DNA of 64,000 bases from Dendrocalamus latiflorus (taxonomy: Eukaryota > Streptophyta > Magnoliopsida > Poales > Poaceae): assembly GCA_017311315.1 (NCBI GenBank), contig CM029666.1, positions 7,377,414 through 7,441,413 of the forward strand, in the 5' to 3' direction. Both the position numbers and the translations under genes were made by a program. A model generated the notes under the pieces. The model did not search any database. It saw only the letters and a list, made by a program, of their open reading frames with translations, and was not told where the DNA came from. This document shows positions 23,490-33,483 of this stretch, piece after piece (positions within the stretch are counted from its first letter, which is position 1; each line of letters opens with the position of its first letter).

Positions 23490-24085
23490 GTATTGCTGCT
23501 ACAGTAAAACCGGCACAGGAATAGTAAAATCAGCACATTTTCAAAATAAAAATCGATGGAACTTTTGATTAGCTGGTCCAAATAACTTGGCATGCTCCTT
23601 TAGGATGTCAAGAATTTATTCCAATTAACAATTGAGATAATCATTGCCAAAGTTTAGGCCTATTTTTTATTTGAGTGACGGAAGCACCAAAATCAGACAA
23701 GAATGAGAAATCTTGATCTGGTCTTGCTCATGAGTTCTAGATGATCTTACAACTTGCGCTCATAGCCCAACATATTTAGGCCCAACTAGGCTGCAAGGCC
23801 CAAGCAACCCAACCTCCCTAGGTGTCTCAGCGAGCACACACCCCAGCTCATGTCTCGTCCAAAAATAGCGTCCAGAAACAACAGCGGCAAGATGGGCCAC
23901 CCTTCTTGGCCTACCATCGCACGGCGCGACGCCCAGACTCGGCGTGTCGGCAGCCACCGAGTGTACCCCTCCACTCCTCGCCGGTCTTCGCGGTCGATGC
24001 GGACGACTCGCGGGAAGCATAGGCACCATCTGGCCGCCGTTGCTACCGGTGCCGTTGTATAGCATTTACCCGTGGTGTTCTGGAG

Positions 24086-24487
24086 CAGGGATAAAAAACC
24101 GGAAGTTACCAGCCGGTTACCGGAAATCCCAGTGGGTACCAGGAGAGAAAACCAGCCAAAATCCCGGTGGTTACTAATGCACTTTCTAAATTGGTTGAGG
24201 TCTTTTTTGTATTAGATTGCCTATTGTTTGAATTAAATATACATAAATATGCTAGTCCCAATATTTTGTACTAAATTTTCTTTAGATTTTCTCAATTTTT
24301 AGCAAGTTTTTCTGTTTTTTAAGTGGTTTTTCTGGTAACCAAAACGGTTACCAATCTTCAAACCGCCTAAATTTAAATTTTGATATGTGAATTCCATCTA
24401 ATTTTTTCTGGTTTTTTTGGTAACCGGCCGGTTACTGTTACCGCCCGCCGGTCGGATTTTGCACCGGTTTCGAGATTTCTATCCCTG
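24086..24487. mobile_element. hAT-type MITE in copy A
   Basis: A 402-bp element with ends CAGGGATAAAAAACCGG and its inverted counterpart ending ATCCCTG, flanked by TTCTGGAG (24078-24085) and TTTTGGAG (24488-24495). Copy B has the unoccupied site TTCTGGAG at 33035-33042 in otherwise matching sequence. The insertion therefore came after the A/B duplication and split the PPR-like relic region. AT-rich and non-coding. Confidence 0.88.
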
Positions 24488-24496
24488 TTTTGGAGT

Positions 24497-24625
24497 CCAA
24501 GCCAAGTCGGGCAGGCTGACCGAAGCCAAGGTGTTCGACGAAATGGCTCAGCGCCGCAGCGTGTTCCGGCTGCGAGGGGGTCTGCTTCCCGCCGGCCGCC
24601 CCCTCTCAAACAAAGAACCAGGTAA
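24497..24625 (+). pseudogene. PPR-like relic, copy A
   Basis: The frame AKSGRLTEAKVFDEMAQRR follows the consensus of one pentatricopeptide motif (K-S/C-G-R-L-EA-K-VFDEM). It then runs into unrelated sequence. It lies about 300 bp upstream of the S-RLK start and has the same position in copies B and C. A single motif cannot form a working PPR protein. Confidence 0.4.
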
Positions 24626-24932
24626 CGCCGGTTCCATCCGTCTGTTAACGAACAATTCTTTGATCCGTGACTCCCAACATACCCATTCATCCATTGTCAA
24701 AACGTGTAGATCTTTTGTCCACACCATAATAATTTTAATATAGAACTCCCCATCCAGCTCGCAGCCGAAATAACCTGTTGACTTGAAAAGCTACTCGGAT
24801 GCTAACCATTTTTAACTTGGCAAGCAAAGCCAATTGGTTCACGTTCTATCTTCGTCGTTAAGAGGGGCGGAGCATCCTCATTAGCAAGCAAGAGCAAGTA
24901 CGCCATTAGTTTGGCAAGAAATCTCTTCAGAA

Positions 24933-27212
24933 ATGGAAAAGGCAACAAACAAGTGCAGGCCTATGCTGTCGTCGTCCTTCGCGGCAATGTTTCTATCATC
25001 GATCCTCCTCCTTGTACATCTTGTGTGCCAATTTGCGTATGCAAATGATGCATCAGATACCCTCCTTCCAGGCCAGTCTCTGCGTAGCAACCAGACATTA
25101 GTCTCGAAAGATGGCTCCTTGAAGCTAGGTTTTCAATGGCCATCTACCTCCTTTGGAATCTGGTTCACTAACCGAGTCTGTGATCCGTTTCTACTTTGGC
25201 AGCCTGACACGGATATCTTCATAGATAACCCTTGGTCTGTATACCTTTCCCTCTCAGAAGATGGCAGCCTACGCCTACTCAGCAATGATTCTCTTCTTTG
25301 GTCAACGGATTCTGGGAAGAATACTTCGATTTCTGCGGTTGCAGTGCTTCTTGACGGTGGAAATCTTGTCGTAAGAGACCAAGCAAACACCTCTGTGGTG
25401 CTCTGGCAGAGTATTGATCATCCAACTGATACACTTATCCCCGGAGGAAGCCTTGGATTCAACAATATTACTGGTAAGAACATCTCCCTTATCTCAGACG
25501 GTTCTTGGGCTCTGGAGTTAGATGGAAGCAGAAGTCGAGGGTTTATTATCCGGCAGATCCCTAGCGGTTTGATGTTTGCCGGCAATTTCCCTAGCTGGAT
25601 GGCAATTCGTGGGGACAATTTTGTAACTCTCGTTGATGCACATATTTACTTACATTTGGATTCCATTGGGTATATCAGGGTTTTCAAGCTAGGGGAGTGC
25701 CCTTTTGGCTTTGGTGAACGCAACTCCTCGATGTGGTCTGCTCCAGAAAGTATTTGTGAGTTTGATTCATTTTGTGGCCCTTATGGCCTCTGCATAATCT
25801 CAGCATATTGTGTATGCCCTGTTGGTTTTGACCCACCGGACAATGAAACATGGAATACTGTGGGTTGTTCGAGAAAAGTACCTCTAAATTGTGAAAAAGC
25901 GATGTTTTATCCAATAGATGGTATTGATAGCTTTCCACACAGCCCTCAGTCCATAAATGTCAGAAGCACCAGAGAATGTGAAGCTGCTTGCTCAAGTGAC
26001 TGTTCCTGTACAGCCTATGCATACGATGTATCGTGCCTACTATGGTTCGGGGAGCTGTGGAACACCATATTGCTCGATTCTGGTTCAAATGGAAGACGTA
26101 TGTACATACGTGTCTCCAAACAGACAATAACAGGTTCCAATAATAATACCGTTGTTGTATTACTAGCATGTGTGCTACCCCTCATAGTTGTTGGTTTGGG
26201 TCTTCTGTGGAGATATCGAAGAAAGTTATTTGCAGTAAGGCCAGTTCATGTCAATAGGGGCATTGTGGTCTTCTCATATGCCCAAGTAAAAAAAGCAACA
26301 AATAAATTTTCTGAAAAACTCGGAGAAGGAGGGTTTGGCTATGTTTTCAAGGGAACATTGCCATGCTCCACTTTGGTGGCTGTAAAGAAGCTAAAAGACC
26401 TCAGTCAAGGAGACAAGCAGTTCCGGACTGAAGTTCAGACTATTGGGATGATTCAACACATCAACCTTGTTCGTCTGCTCGGGTTTTGTGCTGAAGGAAG
26501 TAAAAGGTTGCTCGTATACGAATATATGGAAAATGGTTCTTTGAATTCTCAATTGTTCTCAAATAGCTCTGCAATATTAAGCTGGGAGTTGCGTTATCGA
26601 ATAGCAATTGATACTGCAAGAGGCTTGGCTTATCTGCATGAAGAATGCAAGGATTGCATTGTACACTGCGACATGAAGCCAGACAACGTACTTCTTGATG
26701 CAGAGTTCTGTCCTAAGATTGCAGACTTCGGTATGGCCAAGATTCTTGGTCGAGATTTCAGCAGGGCGCTGACAACAATGCGAGGAACCATTGGATATCT
26801 TGCGCCTGAGTGGATCTCAGGGCTACCAATCACACATAAGGCTGACGTTTACAGCTATGGAATGATGCTTCTTGAAATCGTGTCGGGGCGAAGGAACAGA
26901 GAGAAAATTAAGGAAGGGAAGTTTACTTACTTTCCCATCTTTGCTGCAGTCAAGGTAAATGAAGGAGATGTTATGTGCCTATTGGATAGTAGGTTGGAGG
27001 GCAATGCGGTTGTAGAGCAGCTGAGCAGAGCTTGCAGAATTGCATGCTGGTGCATTCAAGATGCCGAGGATCACAGGCCAACGATGGGGCAAGTTGTTCA
27101 CACGCTAGAGGGTGTTATGGATGTCGAAGTCCCTCCTATTCCGAGGTCACTTCAAAACTATGTGGGCATGGAAGGATTGTCGTACTCCCCAACAGGTTCA
27201 GATAGTTTCTGA
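24933..27212 (+). CDS. G-type lectin S-receptor-like serine/threonine kinase
   Basis: Intact intronless gene of 759 codons encoding a plasma-membrane receptor kinase of the S-domain class, resembling Arabidopsis At2g19130-type proteins. Visible in order: signal peptide (about 1-38), bulb-type lectin domain (about 41-165), S-locus glycoprotein-like region, Cys-rich EGF/PAN region (275-395), one membrane helix (about 406-426) and a kinase domain (458-735). The kinase has the glycine loop LGEGGFG (463-469), Lys485, HCDMKPDN (578-585, catalytic Asp580), DFG (598-600) and APE (624-626). HCD instead of HRD makes it a non-RD kinase, a class common among plant immune receptors; its ligand is unknown. 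The ATG at 24933 starts the signal peptide. Copy B's 3' UTR is homologous to sequence downstream of this gene. Of the three copies only this one is full length. Confidence 0.95.
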   Translation: MEKATNKCRPMLSSSFAAMFLSSILLLVHLVCQFAYANDASDTLLPGQSLRSNQTLVSKDGSLKLGFQWPSTSFGIWFTNRVCDPFLLWQPDTDIFIDNPWSVYLSLSEDGSLRLLSNDSLLWSTDSGKNTSISAVAVLLDGGNLVVRDQANTSVVLWQSIDHPTDTLIPGGSLGFNNITGKNISLISDGSWALELDGSRSRGFIIRQIPSGLMFAGNFPSWMAIRGDNFVTLVDAHIYLHLDSIGYIRVFKLGECPFGFGERNSSMWSAPESICEFDSFCGPYGLCIISAYCVCPVGFDPPDNETWNTVGCSRKVPLNCEKAMFYPIDGIDSFPHSPQSINVRSTRECEAACSSDCSCTAYAYDVSCLLWFGELWNTILLDSGSNGRRMYIRVSKQTITGSNNNTVVVLLACVLPLIVVGLGLLWRYRRKLFAVRPVHVNRGIVVFSYAQVKKATNKFSEKLGEGGFGYVFKGTLPCSTLVAVKKLKDLSQGDKQFRTEVQTIGMIQHINLVRLLGFCAEGSKRLLVYEYMENGSLNSQLFSNSSAILSWELRYRIAIDTARGLAYLHEECKDCIVHCDMKPDNVLLDAEFCPKIADFGMAKILGRDFSRALTTMRGTIGYLAPEWISGLPITHKADVYSYGMMLLEIVSGRRNREKIKEGKFTYFPIFAAVKVNEGDVMCLLDSRLEGNAVVEQLSRACRIACWCIQDAEDHRPTMGQVVHTLEGVMDVEVPPIPRSLQNYVGMEGLSYSPTGSDSF

Positions 27213-27913
27213 AGTCTCTTGTTTGTCAAAATTTGTGTTGGATACGTTTGAATTCTAAGGTGCCGGAGTTTTGCTTTTCCTTTGTATGTGTTTTCTGAAC
27301 TGCAGTGAAACGCACAAACACTTCGTGTATCCTGCAGTTTTAAACTTTTAATAAGCATTGTCTTCACCTCATGCTTTTTTGCGCAACTTGTCCAATCATT
27401 CGCACGACTGATTGTATTACACATGCAAGCACAAAGATTCTATCAGTGATGTGCTGTACTCTCTGTATAAATGTTGATAGTGGTATGTTGTTAGTTTCTT
27501 GTGAACTCTTGAGTAAGTAGCAGCATGGCTAGCATCGTAAGACTGAACAGTGTAAACAGTAGGGCAATGATCTTGGGTAGCTCTGGATCTGGACAGAACC
27601 TAACGTACTTGTTCTAAGATATGGCAGTATATGTAACTTTTTTCTACTTGAATAATCTGCAGTTGATTCATTTGCTAACACATAGGTTACCTATGAATGG
27701 TATCTGGTCCTTCCAGTAAGGAAGCAGATGCAACGTGCAAGTGTAGATTTGCCTCGCATTAACACCACGGTCAGTTCGCGGTGTCAGCTCTGTTTTTTTT
27801 TTCTTTTTTTTCCTTTTTTTTTTTGCTTCTGTTCATCTCTCTCACACAATATTGCTTGCGCTCATGGCCCAACATATTTAGGCCCAACTAGGCTGCAAGG
27901 CCCAAGCAACCCA
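27213..27913. other. 3' UTR of the S-RLK and start of copy B
   Basis: 27213 to about 27430 matches sequence behind copy B (34277-34500), including the CTGCAGT...CTGCAGTTT region, so it is the shared 3' UTR and downstream flank. A poly-T stretch lies at 27790-27825. From about 27850 the sequence repeats the left edge of copy A (GCCCAACATATTTAGGCC, compare 23765), marking the start of copy B. Confidence 0.55.
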
Positions 27914-27922
27914 ACCCCTCTA

Positions 27923-28170
27923 CCGAATTTTTTCTATTTTAGCCCTTTTTTTGAAAAATGTTCACATTTAGACCCCTGGTAGTTTTAATTCCGTTTTTGG
28001 ACCCAAGGGGTCGGCGCCGAGGTAACACGTCTCGGCACCGTGGTCCACGGCGCCGAGCTCGCAGGCGCGCTCCAGCGTGGCGGCCTGCGTGGCGCCGACG
28101 TGGCAACACCTCGGCGCCGTGGTTCGTGGCGCCGACCTCGGCGCCATGGATCTTGGCGCCGAGCTCGCGG
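27923..28170 (+). repeat. Left TIR of MULE1
   Basis: The outer 70 bp are AT-rich (ATTTAGACCCCTGG, GTTTTAATTCCG, TTTTGGACCCA). The inner part holds at least six GGCGCC hexamers in words such as CTCGGCGCC and CACGGCGCCGAG. It is inverted against 32560-32799 and also matches both TIRs of MULE2. ORFs here are by-products of the GC-rich repeats. Confidence 0.88.
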
Positions 28171-28745
28171 CCTTTTCCCTCGGTCCGAGCTGCTGGTTGA
28201 CGCGCTCGTCCAAAGCACGCAAACCGCCGACCGCCGCCTCCTCTCCTTCGCCTCGTCCGCCGCCTCGTCGCCTCCGCCCTCCGCGTCGTCGCCTTTGCCT
28301 CGTCCGCCTCGTCGCCTCCCCGCCGCGGCTGCCCGCGTCTGCGCCCGGCCGCCTCCCCGTGTCTCCGGCTGCACGCCTCCCGTCCCCGCCGCGGCCGCCC
28401 GAGTCTCCGCCCGCATCCTGGTGCCGCCGCCGCCCCCTGGTGCCGCCTCCCCGCGTCTTGGTGCCGCCACCCCCTGGTGCCGCCGCCTCCCCGGTCTCCC
28501 GCCTCCCGCGTCCCCGGCCGTCTTGGTGCGGCCGCCGCCCCTGGTGCCGCCCCCTCCCCGGTCTCCCGCCTCCCGCGTCCCCGGCCTCCCTGGTGCCGTC
28601 GCCGCCCCTGGTGCCGCCCCCTCCCCGGCCTCCCGCCTCCCGCGTCCCCGGCCTCCCTGGTGCCGCTGCCTCCCCGGCCTCCCGCGTCCCCAGCCTCCCT
28701 GGTGGCGCCGCCTCCCCGGCCTCCCGCCTCCCCACCGCCGCCCCC
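28170..28745 (+). repeat. CCTCCCGG-rich low-complexity tract of MULE1
   Basis: Imperfect repeats of CTCCCGCCTCCCGCGTCCCC and CTGGTGCCGCCGCC words. All frames on both strands stay open, giving Pro/Arg-rich ORFs of up to 330 codons that are not believable genes. MULE2 has the same tract, inverted, at 56815-57340, so it belongs to the family. Confidence 0.75.
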
Positions 28746-29244
28746 TGGTTGAGGTGAGAACATGCTGGTCTGGCTCTTGTCTTGGACAATGTGGATAGAT
28801 TGTGCATACGATCTTGGTGTATTGAACCATTGTGGTAGTGTCGAGGATACTGTTACAGAGATGTATGCGGTAAACTGTAAAAGGGTAGAGTCTCTAGCAT
28901 GTATATAGGGACATGGTGGGTTTGAATGTGAGGCTGAAGGCAATGGTATAACTTTTTTTTCTGCATGTCAATGTTATCATGTCAATGTAGTTTTCATTTG
29001 AATAAGTAATCAAATGTTGTTCCTTTCTTGTTGGCACATCGTAGATAAATGGCTCATTTGTGCTGGTAGTCTCTGCGAATAAAACTGAGAATAAATATAA
29101 TGGTTATGGATCAGCTTCCAGGAAGAACGAGGCGAGGGAGAGCAACCCCTTTCTTGTTTAATTTCTTATTATTTCCATATTTTATGCATGTTCAAATTTT
29201 TGTTTACTTCTATGTTGGACTGACAAATTCAATTTTTTTGTAGG

Positions 29245-31703
29245 ATGGCGCAATTGCACCTGCTAGACCCGTACTACGAGGAGAACCACCGAGGACGTCT
29301 CACCGCGGAGGGGAGGGTACTTCCTTCATCACTACTTGTACAATTAATTATTTATGTTGATGCATTAACTAAAAAAATTGGTGTATTCTATACAGGAGCT
29401 GCCCATCCTTCGTCCTCGAACCCATGACGGGTTCCTGGACATGCAGTACGACGAGAGGTACACTCCCTTCCTGGAGAGGGCTGGCCTAGACGCCATCTCT
29501 TACCAGGTTCGCCGTGGGTTGCCCACCTTCAACCCCCCGGTCATCACTGCACTGGTTGACAGGTATTCTCCTAAACCATTGCTCCACTTGCATGTTCATT
29601 GTTTATCGGCTATGTGCGCCTCAAATTCTCTGACATGTAGTCCTCTTTTTTGTATCATGTAGGTGGAGGCCGGAGACTCACAGCTTCCACCTCCCTTTCG
29701 GGGAGATGACTATTACGCTGGAGGACACTCAGAAGATACTTGGCGTCGCCATTCACGGCCGTCCAGTGATCGGACCGTGCGTGCCTGCTGGTTGGAGAGC
29801 CCGAGTAGAGGCCTTCCTCGGGAGAGAGCTTCCTCCTGAGGCAGGCCATCGCACTTCTGGAGTTCCGATCACCTGGCTCCGGCAGACTTTCGCAGAGTGT
29901 CCTGCAGACGCAGACGAGCAGACAGTTGCCTACTACTGCAGGTAGGGGTGGATATCGAGCCAACTCGTCGTCTAATCGAGCTTTTTTTTCTAAAATTGAC
30001 ATAGTTTGATTTAATATCATTTTACATATAATTGCAGAGCATGGATCCTGCACTTGTTTGGCTGCGTTCTCTTCCCCGACGGAACGGGGGACAGCGCATC
30101 GTGGATGTACATCCACTGCCTCACTGACTGGGACACGGCGGGGCAGTACAGCTGGGCTTCTGGGGTGTTGGCGTTCCTTTACCGCCACCTCTGCGAGGCG
30201 TGTCGTCGGAGTTCGGCGAACTCGACAGTATGTGGTTGCCTCTACCTCCTCCAGCTGTGGATGTGGTGTCGTCTACCAGTTGGTCGTCCCACGGTTCTGC
30301 CTCCTCGTCCATGGTTCGCAGAGGTTCCTCTTCGTCGACGTCCGACACTTGCATATCTTTGGGACCAGGTCGCAGTTCCCTACGCCAGGACGAAGCGGGC
30401 CTACCTAGAGTACATGAACGAGCTCGATGCGCTCACGGCCTCCAATGTAAGTTAATTCCATTCGGTATTGTGATTTTCATTTATTAGTATATGACCTTAC
30501 AAGTAAATTGTTGCTATGCAGGTTAAGTGGGAGCCGTACGCCGAGCAAGGGGTTGAGGCCATTCAGTTCAGCGCACTGTGCAGCATAGACGAGGCCCTCT
30601 ACAGGATGAGGTGCCCCCTAATCTGTTTCTATGCTGTTGAGTATTACCTGCCACATAGAGTTGCACGCCAGTTTGGTATGAGGCAGCTGTGGCCAGTAGC
30701 GCCGTTCTCCACGTCTGTGGCCTTGCACAAGTAAGTGCCATGCAATTTCAATTCTAACCTTGGATTCCAATTGTACAGAGTTTCTACTAATTTTAACTAT
30801 TGATTTACGTGACATGCAGATTTGATCGTCAGCGACAGAAGAAGGTCACAGACTTCGAGCAGCACCACCACGTATACGTTGAGGAGTGGGGACACTTTCA
30901 GGACCACGTGGATGACAACGACGAGCCGCACAGCAACGAGCACTTCCGGCGGTACTAAGTTTTGTACCAGCGTGCGACGCGGTCCAAGCTTAAGGGACAA
31001 TGGACGGCAGATGACTATGCCGACATTGAGTCCTCCGACGACGAAGACACGCCCTACGACCAGTCTACTCGACTTGGGACGCAGGTGGAGATAGCACCAG
31101 TCCTGGACCGTGTGGTAATGTTCAATCTCATTGCTTATTTTCCAATAGACATAAATACCACTACATATAGCAAATTATCCATCCTTTTGCTTGTTTGCAG
31201 GGCAACACCCTGAAGCAGTCCGTACAGGACATAGAGTGTTTCTCCAGGACAGTCGGCGACGTCAGGACGCGTAGCTTCCTAGAGGTAAGCTTCGACAAAG
31301 CCACTCACAAAATTAGTACATAATATCTTCGTATCTTGTTGGTTAACAAAATGTTGGATGACAGAGGCTAGCAGGTCGGCTACGTCGTGCGGCTGGTCGT
31401 TGTGGTTGCAGCACAGGCGCGGCGAGGGACATAGACGTGCCTTCGACATGACTTGCAGACCCGACGCGGCGAGGGTCGTACACGGGACAGAGCTCGTCCC
31501 CCACGAGGAGCGACACTTTCCCGGCCCAGGGTGGTGAGGACGACGACGAGGACGAGGTGGAGCAACAGACTTACGATGAGATCAGCCCGTCTCAGCTCGT
31601 AGACGCTCCTTCGACTCAGCCTCTACCACGCAGACGCCGCCGCTCGCCTAGCCGTTACACTCCAGGCACCGACGCACTTGGTAAGGGTAAGGCTAGGAGG
31701 TAG
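29245..31703 (+). pseudogene. Plant mobile domain (PMD) gene, 8 exons, two in-frame stops
   Basis: Exons at 29245-29316, 29396-29562, 29663-29941, 30038-30446, 30522-30730, 30820-31114, 31201-31284 and 31365-31703, all with GT/AG borders. The total is 1854 nt, an exact multiple of three. The predicted protein matches the PMD (aminotransferase-like, MAIN/MAIL1-related) family: LHLLDPYYEENHRG, ELPILRPRTHDGFLDMQYDE, a GEMTITLEDTQKILGV segment, ending in an acidic ESSDDED stretch and a basic tail. TAA at 30956-30958 (codon 425) and TGA at 31449-31451 (codon 534) interrupt an otherwise continuous frame. The first leaves the PMD core complete, so a shortened protein is possible. PMD proteins are known both as host genes and as transposon cargo; their biochemical role is not established. 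It is the only gene in MULE1. Confidence 0.82.
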
Positions 31704-32555
31704 TGACGGAGACTAGCCGTTTCACCTGTACAGGAGCTGTTATAACGTTATGGACTATTTGTACTTTGCTCGTATGGAATGAGATGTGTTATTAATGAGC
31801 TACGTGTTGTATATATGTGTATATGTTATGTTCATGTGATATTTGTGTTTAGAGTGGCTCCAAAAAGAGTGCAAACTCTGCCGAAATTTTCTGACGTCCA
31901 CAATAAAAGTAATTGATATGCCGACACGTTTGCAATGACACAACAAGAGAGATAGACACAATAAGATATAGATGTGCATGTTTGTGAGAGCGTGCTTCCA
32001 CAAATGGAAGATTACGACTTTTCAGCTAAGCTTATTATCTCGGCTTTTCGCATGCAATGATTCCCACGTGTCTTATTATCACTTTCCCTCCTTTCGTCCA
32101 ATTGTTCCTATCACAGTTGTCCTCAAAAAAAATTTCAATAAATTCCTTCCAATACAACAACATAACATGATCAAAAAATGTTATTGCCAGTTCAACATAT
32201 CTTTCACGGTCAGCATTGTACAAAAATCACAAATACACTAATCGTTACTTCACACAAAACTCGTTCGTACTCTACCAAGCAAATTTCTTAATTTTCATAA
32301 TTGCAAAAATAATTTGCGTAGCACCAAAATGTACTCCACATCAAAATTTTATTTTTCAAAAACCATTAACAACGTACCATAATCTTTTAAAAAAACTACA
32401 ATAAATTTTCTACATATATCATCTGTAATACATAACTAATTTTCAAAACATACGTCGTATTTTTTTTGCTCTCTTTAAATAAATAAATATATTACATAAT
32501 ATTACTATAATTAAATAATCCAAATAAAAAATACAACAAGTAATTCATTTTTGCC
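31704..32555. other. AT-rich 3' tract of MULE1
   Basis: No coding sequence. The right half (about 32230-32555), read on the minus strand, matches the AT-rich tract of MULE2 at 53645-53900. Shared parts include TTGTATTTTTTATTT, GATTATTTAATTATAGTAAT and AATATATTTATTTA. This helps show that the two elements are one family with the same polarity. Confidence 0.7.
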
Positions 32556-32559
32556 CGGT

Positions 32560-32799
32560 GGCAGCCGAGGTCGGCGCCACGAGCCACGGCGCCGAGGTAC
32601 TTGCCACGTCGGCGCCGCGCAGGCCGCCACGCTGGAGCGGGCCTGGGACCTCGGCGCCATGGACCACGGCGCCGAGATGTGTTAGCTCGGCACCGTGGGT
32701 CACGGCGCCGACCCCTGGGTCCAAAAACGGAATTAAGACGTCCAGGGGTCTAAATTTGAAAATGTTTCAAAAAAAAGGGATAAAATAGAAAAAATTCGG
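32560..32799 (-). repeat. Right TIR of MULE1
   Basis: The inverse of the left TIR: GGCGCC-containing words (GTCGGCGCCACGAGCC, CTCGGCGCCATGG) lead into CCAGGGGTCTAAAT and end AAAAATTCGG at 32799. It is immediately followed by the right target duplicate. Confidence 0.88.
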
Positions 32800-33042
32800 A
32801 CCCCCCTAGGCGTCTCGGCGAGCACACGCCCCAGCTCCTCTCTCGTCCAGAAACAGCAGCGGCAAGATGGGCCGCCCTTCTTGGCCTGCCGTCGCACGGC
32901 GCGGCGGCAACCACGGAGTGTACCCCTCCACTCCTCGCCGGTCTCCGCGGCCGATGCGGACGACTCGCGGGAAGCATAGGCACCTTCTGGCCGCCGTTGC
33001 TACCGATGCCGTCGTATAGCATTTATCGGTGGTGTTCTGGAG

Positions 33043-33170
33043 TCCAAGCCAAGTCGGGAAGGCTGAACGAAGCCAAGGTGTTCGGCGAAATGGCTCAACG
33101 CCGCAGCGTGTTCCGGCTGCGACGGGGTCTGCTTCCCCCGGACCGCCCCCTCTCAAACAAAGAACCAGGT
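33043..33170 (+). pseudogene. PPR-like relic, copy B
   Basis: The counterpart of 24497-24625 (AKSGRLNEAKVFGEMAQRRS), with Asp to Gly in VFDEM. It lacks the MITE of copy A and so shows the ancestral junction (TTCTGGAGTCCAAGCC). Confidence 0.4.
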
Positions 33171-33245
33171 ACGCCGGTTCCATCCATCTGTTGAACAATT
33201 CTTTGATCTGTGACACCCAACATACTCATTCATCCATTGTCAAAA

Positions 33246-33392
33246 GTCATATACCCTCCCTCTTTTTAGGGAATTCAGGATTTACCCTCCCACCTCAATG
33301 ACATATGGGGTCGTCATAAGTCACTGACACGTGGGCCAAGAGGGTAAATCCTGAATTTCCATCTAAGTGGAGGGTATATGATGAATAAAACC
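33246..33392. mobile_element. Small MULE-type MITE in copy B
   Basis: A 147-bp insertion flanked by TTGTCAAAA at 33237-33245 and 33393-33401. Copy A has a single TTGTCAAAA at 24694-24702, so the insertion and 9-bp duplication are proven. Inside are inverted repeats TCATATACCCTCC and GGAGGGTATATGA, plus a second inverted pair AGGATTTACCCTC/GAGGGTAAATCCT. The left end seems shorter than the right. Confidence 0.8.
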
Positions 33393-33483
33393 TTGTCAAA
33401 ACGTGTATATGTTCTATCCACACCATAATAATTTTGTCCACACTATAATAATTGCTAATCGGAATTGCTCGGAATTCACCCAT

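Larger units (their letters stand above)
27923..32799 (+). mobile_element. MULE1: Mutator-like element carrying a PMD gene
   Basis: A 4.88-kb element with long inverted ends, starting CCGAATTTTTTCTATTTTA and ending with its inverse. It is flanked by ACCCCTCTA (27914-27922) and ACCCCCCTA (32800-32808), a 9-bp Mutator-type duplication with one mismatch. Copy A keeps the unoccupied site ACCTCCCTA at 23812-23820 within matching flanks. The TIRs are rich in GGCGCC palindromes. Inside, left to right: TIR, a CCTCCC-rich tract (about 28200-28745), a PMD gene (29245-31703), an AT-rich tract (31750-32555) and TIR. It carries no transposase, so it is non-autonomous. Confidence 0.9.

Noticed and set aside
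24881..27100. Numerous minus-strand ORFs over the S-RLK gene
   Set aside because: Antisense shadows of an intact coding sequence with clear domain order.
27939..28943. Long Pro/Arg/Gly-rich ORFs on both strands at the MULE1 left end
   Set aside because: They lie in TIR and CCTCCC-repeat sequence, are open in nearly all frames, and have counterparts in MULE2; compositional artefacts.
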